From Caldifarciminota bacterium (lineage in GTDB: Bacteria; Hydrothermota; Hydrothermia; UBA1063; CAJXJZ01): a stretch of 5,053 nucleotides of DNA. The notes under the pieces were generated by a model. The model worked only from the letters and a program-made list of their open reading frames with translations. It searched no databases and was not told the origin of the DNA. The translations under genes were made by a program, and so were the position numbers. Shown piece by piece: positions 1 to 5,053 of the stretch. The stretch's first letter is position 1. Every line of letters begins with the position of its first letter. The stretch is taken from NCBI GenBank assembly GCA_027033555.1, contig JALVLE010000125.1:1-5053 (forward strand). Reading direction: 5' to 3'.

Positions 1-471
1 CTTATGGGGGTATATCTCAACAAAGTGCGGGAAATAACCGGTGTGGAGCTCAGGTTGCATAAAGGAGCGAAGAAAACAAAAATGTTTTCCCAATATCTTT
101 CGGCTGAGGTTAAGATGCTGGTTGCGGCTATGGAGTTCAGAGAACTTCGTGAGTTTATAAAGGACCGAATTAGTGAGGATATGCTTGAGGATGAGGAAGC
201 TAAAGATATTGTGAGGTCTCTCAAGGATGGTAGAGAATTTGAGGAGATTCTGGCCACAATTCCTGAAGGCAGGAGAAAAAGATATGTGGAGTTTCTTTCT
301 ACTCTTGATTTTAGGGGTGAGGCACGTGAAGTGTTAAAAAGAGACCTTGAGAGGAAACTGAGGAATCTCCTATTGAAGAGCAAAATAGTTAAAAAACTCT
401 CCCTTGAGGAGGTAATTAAATTAAAAAAAGAGGAGATGAGAGGCCATGAGAGACTGGATAACTCAGAGTAA
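1..471 (+). CDS. dnaG: DNA primase DnaG, C-terminal part (5' end outside window)
   Basis: Open from the first base (CTT is an in-frame codon) to TAA at 469-471, so the ATG at position 4 is probably internal. About 156 residues are visible. They begin with [12 protein letters not shown], which resembles the end of the DnaG catalytic region, where Y/V-hydrophobic-x-x-V-A-x-x-x-G motifs are common. A wholly helical, charged segment follows ([20 protein letters not shown], then [15 protein letters not shown]), like the helicase-binding C-terminal domain in which successive helices report 'rate of loss, part, lower half' subdomains. It ends in a Lys/Glu-rich helix. DnaG makes RNA primers at the replication fork and its C-terminal domain docks on DnaB. 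No catalytic residues lie in the window, so the call rests on this helical pattern and on the rpoD gene that follows directly, the classical dnaG-rpoD order. The last 26 nt overlap rpoD. Another helical protein cannot be excluded from this fragment alone. Confidence 0.8.
   Translation, partial: LMGVYLNKVREITGVELRLHKGAKKTKMFSQYLSAEVKMLVAAMEFRELREFIKDRISEDMLEDEEAKDIVRSLKDGREFEEILATIPEGRRKRYVEFLSTLDFRGEAREVLKRDLERKLRNLLLKSKIVKKLSLEEVIKLKKEEMRGHERLDNSE
430..443 (+). promoter_or_regulatory. Purine-rich ribosome-binding region of rpoD
   Basis: GAGGAG at 430-435 ends 10 nt before the ATG at 446, and a second GAGAGG at 438-443 lies only 2 nt before it. The first is the better Shine-Dalgarno match by spacing. 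Both lie inside the dnaG coding sequence, so ribosomes finishing dnaG pass over this site, which suggests translational coupling. The nearby ATG at 436 is in the dnaG frame and is not a competing rpoD start. Confidence 0.6.
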
Positions 472-2137
472 ATTTTTCCAGGAAATACTTGAGAAGGCCA
501 AGGAGGAGAAAAAGATAGCGTATTCAGAGCTTACCAAGCTTTTGCCTGCAGATTATTTCTCAGGAGAAATACTTGATGAGCTTATTGTTGCGCTTAATGA
601 GCAGGGAATAGAAGTCTATGAGGATAAGCTTGGCAGGAAGAAGCGCAGGCACAAAAAAGACTATGCAATTGATGAGGAAGATTTTATACAAATAAGGGAT
701 GACCCCTCTCGTACGTACCTTAAACAGATATCAAATCTTCCACTATTGACCAAGGAGGAAGAGCAAAAATATTCAAAAATGATAGACGATTCGCGCAAAG
801 AAATAATAAGGCTTGTTTTCAGCACGAAGTATGGGCTTATGAGACTGATGCAGGCTATAAAGTATGTTGAAGATGATGTTTATCAGATAGAAGAGGTAGT
901 GCAGGTTGATTCTCAATACTGGACCAGTAAGGAGAAGAATGAAGAAGAAAAGAGAAGAGTAAGGAAAGCCTTCAACAGCATAAAGAAGACCATAAATAGT
1001 TTAATGGAGGAATATTTTGATGTAGATAAAGAGCAGATTCCATCTTATAACCTTAAAAACGCTCAGAAAAAATTAAAGAGGCTTGCTGAAAGAATTGTAG
1101 AGCTCGCCCCTCAATTCTCACTTATAAATGAAATTGTCAATAAGATGAAGGAAATGGTTAATGAGCTGGACGAAATAGAAAAAAAACTTGCTGATCTTGA
1201 AAAAGAGAGGGACGCGCTTTTAGAGAAAATGAACACTCAGGGTGAGTTATCACCTCAGGAAGAAAGAATGCTGGGTGAGCTGTTTTTTGATATCAAAGAG
1301 CTAAATTCCCGAAGAAGCGAAATAGAGGCTACGCTTGGCATGTCTCCAGAGGAGGCTAAAGAACATTTCAAGAAGATACAATTTGCCATGTCTCAGATGG
1401 AATTCGCAAAGAAGAAGATGACAGAAGGCAATGTGAGGCTTGTCATTGGATTTGCGAAGAGGTTCATGAACAGAGGACTTGAATTTATGGACCTTGTTCA
1501 GGAGGGTAATGCGGGGCTTTTAAAGGCTGTTGAAAAGTTTGATTATAGAAAGGGGTTTAAGTTTTCCACCTATGCCACTTGGTGGATAAGGCAGTCTATA
1601 ACGCGGGCAATTGCAGACCAGTCAAGAACCATCAGAATACCAATTCATATGATTGAGACCATTACAAAGGTATCACGTGCTGCAAGGGCACTTATGCAAG
1701 AATATGGTAGGGAACCAACCATAGAGGAGATTGCAAATTATCTGGACATACCTCAGGAAAAAGTAAAACAGGCTCTTGACTCAGCCAAGGAGCCCATTTC
1801 AGTGGATAGGCCCATAGGACACGACGAAAAGAGTTTCATAGGAGACTTTCTTGTTGACAGAAACCAAAAGAGTCCTAAAGAGTATGCAAGAGATAATATC
1901 CTGAAAGAGAAACTGGAGGAGGTTTTGAACACCCTTTCTCCACGTGAAAAGAAAATACTTGAATACAGATTTGGACTTCGTGGTCATCCACCAAAGACCC
2001 TGGATGAGGTTGGAAAGATTTTTGATGTGACAAGGGAGAGAGTGAGACAAATAGAAGCAAAAGCACTTAAAAAGCTCAAGCATCCCATGAGAATAGCAAA
2101 ACTCAGGAGGCTTCTTGAGGAGGATACAAGGGGTTGA
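446..2137 (+). CDS. rpoD: Primary (group 1) RNA polymerase sigma-70 factor RpoD
   Basis: Directs RNA polymerase to housekeeping promoters. All domains are visible in order. Region 1.1 is at about 14-60 ([10 protein letters not shown]...GIEVYED), followed by a basic patch [11 protein letters not shown] at 61-71. Region 1.2 is at about 84-115 ([22 protein letters not shown]). A helical non-conserved region of about 200 residues (roughly 116-318) ends in [15 protein letters not shown], like the E. coli type. Regions 2.1-2.4 are at about 321-395 with [16 protein letters not shown]383 and T386 correspond to the -10-contacting Gln and Thr of E. coli sigma-70. Region 3 begins near HMIETI (401-406), and the 3.2 finger contains IGDFLVD (465-471). 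Region 4.2 is at about 517-547 with [21 protein letters not shown]530, E531 and R534 match the -35-contacting residues. The length of 563 aa fits a group 1 factor. The start is ATG 446, 10 nt after GAGGAG. The gene overlaps dnaG by 26 nt and ispDF by 23 nt. Nothing is missing or broken, and region 1.1 argues against an alternative sigma. Confidence 0.98.
   Translation: MRDWITQSKFFQEILEKAKEEKKIAYSELTKLLPADYFSGEILDELIVALNEQGIEVYEDKLGRKKRRHKKDYAIDEEDFIQIRDDPSRTYLKQISNLPLLTKEEEQKYSKMIDDSRKEIIRLVFSTKYGLMRLMQAIKYVEDDVYQIEEVVQVDSQYWTSKEKNEEEKRRVRKAFNSIKKTINSLMEEYFDVDKEQIPSYNLKNAQKKLKRLAERIVELAPQFSLINEIVNKMKEMVNELDEIEKKLADLEKERDALLEKMNTQGELSPQEERMLGELFFDIKELNSRRSEIEATLGMSPEEAKEHFKKIQFAMSQMEFAKKKMTEGNVRLVIGFAKRFMNRGLEFMDLVQEGNAGLLKAVEKFDYRKGFKFSTYATWWIRQSITRAIADQSRTIRIPIHMIETITKVSRAARALMQEYGREPTIEEIANYLDIPQEKVKQALDSAKEPISVDRPIGHDEKSFIGDFLVDRNQKSPKEYARDNILKEKLEEVLNTLSPREKKILEYRFGLRGHPPKTLDEVGKIFDVTRERVRQIEAKALKKLKHPMRIAKLRRLLEEDTRG
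2105..2123 (+). promoter_or_regulatory. Ribosome-binding site fixing the TTG start of ispDF
   Basis: AGGAGG occurs twice, at 2105-2110 and 2118-2123. The first lies 4 nt before TTG 2115, the only conventional start codon in frame before the conserved VIVAAGKG motif. The second falls just inside the gene and has no standard in-frame start at a useful distance behind it (GTT at 2133 and GAT at 2136 are not starts). The spacing of 4 nt is on the short side, so initiation may be modest or helped by ribosomes finishing rpoD. Confidence 0.6.
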
Positions 2138-3239
2138 TTATAGTGCCGTAATTGTAGCTGCAGGTAAAGGGAAAAGGTTTGGCGGGTTCAAACAGCTTGA
2201 ACGCATTAATGGTGACACAGTAGTTGAACTTTCACTTCGCAGGTTTGCAGAATGTGATGCCAGTGAGCTTATACTGGTAACATTAAGAGATTTATTCCCT
2301 TATTTTGATGACATTAGAGCCAGATTACCCATTCCTCTAAAGCTTGTTGAGGGAGGGGAGGAGAGGAGCTATTCAGTTTACAATGGAGTAATTCACGCCA
2401 GAGAAAGATATGTTCTTGTGCATGATGCAGCAAGGCCAAATATTGATTGTGAACTCATACAGAGAATAAGAGACGCGCTATTAAGACATCCAGCGGTGGT
2501 TCCAGTAATCCCCGAGGCGGATACGGTGGTTATCGTTGAAGAAGGGTATATTAAGCTAAAACTGGATAGGGACTCGGTACGCAGAGTGCAAACACCCCAG
2601 GGATTTGAAAAAGATTTACTTATAAAGGCTTTCAATATAGCAAAGAAAAAGGGAGCGTATTTTACCGATGAGTCAACCATGCTCCTTGAGCTTTTAGGCG
2701 TGGCATCCTTTGTTGTAGATGGAAGCCCGTGGAATTTTAAAATAACTTACAGGGAGGATATTGAAATGCTAAAAAAATCAAAGACCGTGCTGGGATACGA
2801 TATTCACAGATTAAAGGAAGGAGGAATACTAAAAGTCGGTGGAGTTGTTGTTGGGAAAGGAATTTCACCTCTTGCACATTCAGATGGAGACGTGGTATTG
2901 CATGCCTTAATAGATGCAATATTGTCTATTGATGGAATCTCAGATATAGGCACTCTTTTCCCGGACACTGATGTAAAATGGAAGGATGCTGATTCCTCAG
3001 AACTCTTGAGACATGTATTAAAAAAGATAACAGGGTTTAAGATTTTAAAAGTGGATGTTTTATGCAAGCTTGAAACGATAAAACTTGCGCCTTTTAGAGA
3101 AAAAATAAAAGAGAATATAGCACGCTTACTCAACATCTCTCCTTCCCTGGTATCTTTTAAAGCAAAAAGAGGGGAAAAAATCGGAGAGATTGGCGAGGGT
3201 AGGGCAATAGAGGCTTTTGTGCTTTTGACATATGAGTAG
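2115..3239 (+). CDS. ispDF: Bifunctional IspD-IspF: CDP-ME synthase and MEcPP synthase
   Basis: One 374-aa protein covers two steps of the cytosolic MEP isoprenoid pathway. The IspD half (about 1-220) joins CTP and 2-C-methylerythritol 4-phosphate. It shows [16 protein letters not shown] (12-27, with R21 and K26 as the catalytic basic residues), ERSYSVYNG (83-91), HDAARP (103-108), VQTPQGF (158-164) and NFKIT with K209. The IspF half (about 224-374) cyclises CDP-ME 2-phosphate. It shows GYDIHRL (227-233), LAHSDGD (253-259), LHAL with H263, and [10 protein letters not shown] (277-286). The metal ligands expected from the family, D229, H231 and H263, are present. The domains are in the order seen in known IspDF fusions such as Campylobacter, and IspE, the intervening step, is not in the window. 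The start is TTG 2115. The gene overlaps rpoD by 23 nt, so it is probably cotranscribed with it. Oddities: the IspD loop between R21 and K26 is shorter and lacks the usual Pro, and the IspF C-terminal motif is divergent (see findings). Confidence 0.95.
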   Translation: MRRIQGVDYSAVIVAAGKGKRFGGFKQLERINGDTVVELSLRRFAECDASELILVTLRDLFPYFDDIRARLPIPLKLVEGGEERSYSVYNGVIHARERYVLVHDAARPNIDCELIQRIRDALLRHPAVVPVIPEADTVVIVEEGYIKLKLDRDSVRRVQTPQGFEKDLLIKAFNIAKKKGAYFTDESTMLLELLGVASFVVDGSPWNFKITYREDIEMLKKSKTVLGYDIHRLKEGGILKVGGVVVGKGISPLAHSDGDVVLHALIDAILSIDGISDIGTLFPDTDVKWKDADSSELLRHVLKKITGFKILKVDVLCKLETIKLAPFREKIKENIARLLNISPSLVSFKAKRGEKIGEIGEGRAIEAFVLLTYE

Positions 3240-3287
3240 TGTTTTGTTGTAACTTTATATTACGTTAACTCCAGGTACAATATTCTG

Positions 3288-3376
3288 GCCCCCTATTTTT
3301 TGAGTGGTTTCACGAATTTTGCATGTTTTTATTACCTGGCATAGTTATTGCTGTTTTAATTATAGAAAAAGGGGGC
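3288..3376 (+). promoter_or_regulatory. Possible long stem masking the ribosome-binding site
   Basis: GCCCCCT at 3288-3294 is the exact reverse complement of AGGGGGC at 3370-3376. The pairing continues, after one bulged A (3295), through 3296-3302 against 3363-3369, with two G-U wobbles: about 14 pairs in all with a loop of about 60 nt. The G-run is the only Shine-Dalgarno-like sequence before ATG 3384, so this stem would hide it. It only matters if the transcript begins at or before 3288; the later -10-like box would give a leader lacking the first arm. Confidence 0.35.
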
Positions 3377-3377
3377 G
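3371..3377 (+). promoter_or_regulatory. G-rich ribosome-binding site of the propeller gene
   Basis: GGGGGCG ends 6 nt before ATG 3384, with the G-run 8 nt away. It is a weaker anti-16S match than the AGGAGG-type sites of the two upstream genes, but it is the only candidate. A-rich sequence on both sides would otherwise keep the start region open. Confidence 0.5.
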
Positions 3378-3383
3378 AATAAA

Positions 3384-5053
3384 ATGAAGAGGCTATGGTA
3401 TCATTTAATAATGATATCCATTGGAATAGTAGTATTTTTTGTATCAGCGCATGCTGATACAAAAAGGGTGAGAGGTTACAGAGTGAATGTATTAAAAAGA
3501 GCACTGTTTGGCTTTGCTCAGGGTATTACCTTAGATGGTGATACCCTGTATGTGGCAGCAAATAACTCAGTAGTCACAATCTCTTTAACTAATATCTATG
3601 CACCCAAATTTTCTGGATTCAGTTATCCAGAGATGTACATACAAGACCTGTGCGTTGGGGATGATTACATATATGCCACTCTCGGAGATTCAGGCATAGA
3701 GGTAATTCCAAAAGCAGCACCAGATGATCCTGGAACAATAAAAATCTATGACTTTGGTACCTTTATAGATAGGATAACCATTGATAGGGAGCGTAATATT
3801 TTGTATGCTGCAGCGCGGGATTCAGGAATTTTAATCATACAGGCTATTGGAGATTCTCTGACTCTTATAAACAATCTGACAGGTGATTTTAATAGAGCTT
3901 ACGATGTGGAATACTTTTGTGACACACTAATTGTAGGAGGAAGTGAGGGTGTAGGTATTTATGATGTTTCCAATCCATACTCACCCTCCCTTGTTCAATC
4001 ATTTTTTACAGGCCATGGTGCATTCAGGGTGAAATATGGGGGCGGAATAATAGTGTATGCAATGAACTGGGTGTCAGATTGGCAGGATTATTACAGTGTA
4101 GAAACATTTAACAGTGGGATAAGGTATGTAATAAACCAGGATGAAGGGAGGGTGATGGATATTTCACTGCAGGACTCCCATCTCTTTGTTCTCACGTATG
4201 GTGGAAGAATTTTTCACTATGTTTTTTCGCAGGGTGTTACCCAGGTTGATGATTTGTCTCTTGGAAGCTCTGCTCACGCAATGGATGTTGACTCTGCCTT
4301 TGTTTATGTTGTTGAGGATGATGGGGTTTCCATTATTCGCTATGTAAATGGTACTCTTGAACCTGTAAGTTCTGTTTATTCAACACCCACGCCCTATGGC
4401 CTTGTATCTTCCCGGAGTTACCTGTTTTCTGCAGCAGGCCAATCTGGTATAGTAATCATTGATATAAGTGACACCTTAAATCCTGCATACGCAGGAAGAA
4501 TTCCATGTAACAATTACCCGGTAGCTCTTGATGTCAAAGATACTTTACTCTTATGTGCAGCACTTTATCAGAATTTTTCCATATTTAATATTTCTGATCC
4601 AAACTACCCAGTATTTCTCGGGGATATTTTTGTACCTGGTAATCCAATGGATATAGCATGGAAGGACTCTATTGTGTATATTGCTACAAATACAGAAGGT
4701 GTGGCACTTGTAAACGTAGGGAGGCCTGATAATCCGTTGAAGTTTGGTATGTTACATACAGGAAGAAACACAAAGGGTGTGATTGTTTACAATAACTTTC
4801 TGGTGGTGTCAGATATTCACAATGAAACGTTTATAACGAATGTTGTAAATCCTGTATCACCCTCTATTATTTCAACCCTCCCACCATCAGAAAAAGCAAC
4901 TTTGAATGATAGCATTTTAATACTGGCTACACCTGATTCCAGGCTTAAGGTATATAATATTTCAAATCCGGTGAATCCCGCTCTTATGTACACAATAACC
5001 ATTCCCTGGAAGGCAACCTCATTGAAGTTGAGAGGAAATATGGTATATGTTGC
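3384..5053 (+). CDS. Secreted LVIVD-like beta-propeller repeat protein (3' end outside window)
   Basis: Reading from ATG 3384 stays open for 556 codons to the right edge, so the C-terminus is unseen. Residues 1-24 are a textbook Sec signal peptide: basic K2 R3, hydrophobic core at about 9-20 (IMISIGIVVFFV), and a cleavage motif AHA before D25. There is no lipobox Cys. The rest is beta-rich, with repeats of about 42 residues whose hydrophobic strands start near 63, 105, 149, 190, 275, 315, 356, 398, 440, 482 and 521. The clearest copies are GIVIIDISDTLNPAYAG (355-371), FSIFNISDPNYPVFLG (398-413), VALVNVGRPDNPLKFG (440-455), FITNVVNPVSPS (483-494) and LKVYNISNPVNPA (521-533). These match the LVIVD repeat pattern of predicted extracellular beta-propellers, for which no enzyme activity is established. 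The role is probably cell-surface or secreted binding or structure; the ligand is unknown. Alternatives are other YVTN/NHL-like propellers. The missing end may hold further blades or a secretion-sorting domain. Confidence 0.85.
   Translation, partial: MKRLWYHLIMISIGIVVFFVSAHADTKRVRGYRVNVLKRALFGFAQGITLDGDTLYVAANNSVVTISLTNIYAPKFSGFSYPEMYIQDLCVGDDYIYATLGDSGIEVIPKAAPDDPGTIKIYDFGTFIDRITIDRERNILYAAARDSGILIIQAIGDSLTLINNLTGDFNRAYDVEYFCDTLIVGGSEGVGIYDVSNPYSPSLVQSFFTGHGAFRVKYGGGIIVYAMNWVSDWQDYYSVETFNSGIRYVINQDEGRVMDISLQDSHLFVLTYGGRIFHYVFSQGVTQVDDLSLGSSAHAMDVDSAFVYVVEDDGVSIIRYVNGTLEPVSSVYSTPTPYGLVSSRSYLFSAAGQSGIVIIDISDTLNPAYAGRIPCNNYPVALDVKDTLLLCAALYQNFSIFNISDPNYPVFLGDIFVPGNPMDIAWKDSIVYIATNTEGVALVNVGRPDNPLKFGMLHTGRNTKGVIVYNNFLVVSDIHNETFITNVVNPVSPSIISTLPPSEKATLNDSILILATPDSRLKVYNISNPVNPALMYTITIPWKATSLKLRGNMVYV
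3436..3465. repeat. Perfect 13-bp inverted repeat, 4-nt loop, in signal-peptide codons
   Basis: TTTTTGTATCAGC at 3436-3448 and GCTGATACAAAAA at 3453-3465 are exact reverse complements separated by GCAT; T3435 and G3466 could add a wobble pair. It spans codons 18-28 of the secreted protein, across the predicted cleavage site. The U-run is on the 5' side and the A-run on the 3' side on both strands, so it lacks the 3' U-tract of an intrinsic terminator in either direction. It could be an RNA hairpin that slows early elongation, or a dyad for a DNA-binding protein. Confidence 0.85.
4447..4980 (+). repeat. Five best-preserved LVIVD-type blades in tandem
   Basis: Residues 355-532 of the secreted protein hold five consecutive copies of the strand-turn motif. 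The second conserved proline of each falls at P367, P409, P451, P493 and P532, a spacing of 42, 42, 42 and 39 residues. Similarity is clear in protein and slight in DNA (for example AATATTTC before the D/N-P turn at about 4587 and 4954), so the repeats are old rather than recent duplications. Earlier copies, such as VGIYDVSNPYSPS at 190-202, are more diverged. Confidence 0.75.

Larger units (their letters stand above)
3240..3383 (+). promoter_or_regulatory. Intergenic leader with possible promoter and RNA fold
   Basis: This is the only gap without a gene. It is AT-rich with one C-run and one G-run. A -10-like TACAAT sits at 3276-3281 (5 of 6 consensus bases) but has no good -35 at normal spacing. 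TTTAAT at 3355-3360 is a second -10-like hexamer (5 of 6) with a poor TTACCT 17 nt upstream at 3332-3337. Either could serve the secreted protein gene downstream, and neither is convincing alone. I see no strong intrinsic terminator for the upstream operon, so read-through is possible. Two complementary pairs in the gap, 3271-3277 with 3333-3339 and 3288-3302 with 3363-3376, could form RNA structure (see findings). No known riboswitch class was recognised. Confidence 0.35.

Noticed and set aside
1799..2083. Antisense open frames opposite the 3' part of rpoD (also 1875-2066)
   Set aside because: They lie opposite strongly conserved sigma regions 3 and 4, lack any recognisable domain, and have the Leu/Ser/Cys/Phe-rich composition typical of the reverse of a Lys/Glu-rich gene.
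2393..3136. Antisense open frames opposite ispDF (2393-2680, 2737-2919, 2804-3136)
   Set aside because: They are shadows of well-supported IspD and IspF coding sequence, with no family motif and no supporting ribosome-binding context seen.
3271..3301. Possible intrinsic terminator after ispDF (CCAG/CTGG hairpin then T-run)
   Set aside because: The stem is only four pairs plus one G-U, and the T-run at 3296-3301 begins seven bases after the stem, too far for a normal terminator.
3436..3465. Inverted repeat as an intrinsic terminator
   Set aside because: The stem is strong, but the run after it is A rather than U on both strands, and it lies inside an intact coding sequence.
3310..3504. Antisense 64-codon frame across the intergenic gap and signal peptide
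   Set aside because: It overlaps the clear signal peptide of the + strand gene, and its sequence shows no motif; the perfect dyad inside it makes both strands look alike locally.
4817..5002. Antisense 61-codon frame near the right edge
   Set aside because: It lies opposite the regular 42-residue repeats of the secreted protein and has no features of its own.
1..5053. Mobile element, CRISPR array, tRNA or rRNA
   Set aside because: No transposase-like sequence, no regularly spaced short repeats and no cloverleaf or rRNA-like stretch was seen; nearly all the window is explained by four genes.

Overview
The window reads as bacterial chromosome, with four genes on the + strand and no sign of mobile DNA, CRISPR or structural RNA genes. 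The first three genes form a tightly packed run in which consecutive genes overlap: the 3' end of a probable dnaG (DNA primase; its start lies off the left edge), a complete rpoD (primary sigma-70 factor, 563 aa) and a fused ispD-ispF gene (bifunctional MEP-pathway enzyme, 374 aa). dnaG followed by rpoD is the core of the classical macromolecular-synthesis operon. An isoprenoid gene joined to its 3' end by a 23-nt overlap is the unusual part.

A 144-nt non-coding gap (3240-3383) separates this run from a fourth gene. That gene starts at ATG 3384 and stays open to the right edge of the window. It encodes a secreted protein with a clear Sec signal peptide, then roughly a dozen beta-propeller-like repeats of about 42 residues. 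The best repeats match the LVIVD-type pattern (hydrophobic strand, D/N-hydrophobic-S-D/N-P-x-x-P). The gap can fold so that a GCCCCCT segment pairs with the gene's own AGGGGGC ribosome-binding region. A perfect 13-bp inverted repeat with a 4-nt loop sits inside the signal-peptide codons. These two elements are the main unexplained structures here.

Organism: the DNA is AT-leaning. Arginine is mostly AGA/AGG, isoleucine is often ATA, and the first three proteins are rich in Lys and Glu. This suits a thermophilic or uncultivated anaerobic bacterium. Large extracellular LVIVD-repeat proteins are frequent in uncultivated lineages such as WOR-3 and FCB-related phyla, so such a lineage is a reasonable but unproven guess. 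The MEP genes, the sigma-70 protein and the Shine-Dalgarno sequences all say Bacteria.

How the genes fit together: primase and sigma factor set replication and transcription capacity, and IspDF makes two of the middle steps of isoprenoid precursor synthesis. Overlapping translation would tie IspDF output to the growth-linked operon. The secreted propeller protein probably belongs to a separate transcription unit and an envelope or extracellular role. I do not see a wholly new system; the most novel-looking items are the gene arrangement, the divergent IspDF active-site motifs, and the leader and early-codon RNA structures of the secreted protein gene.
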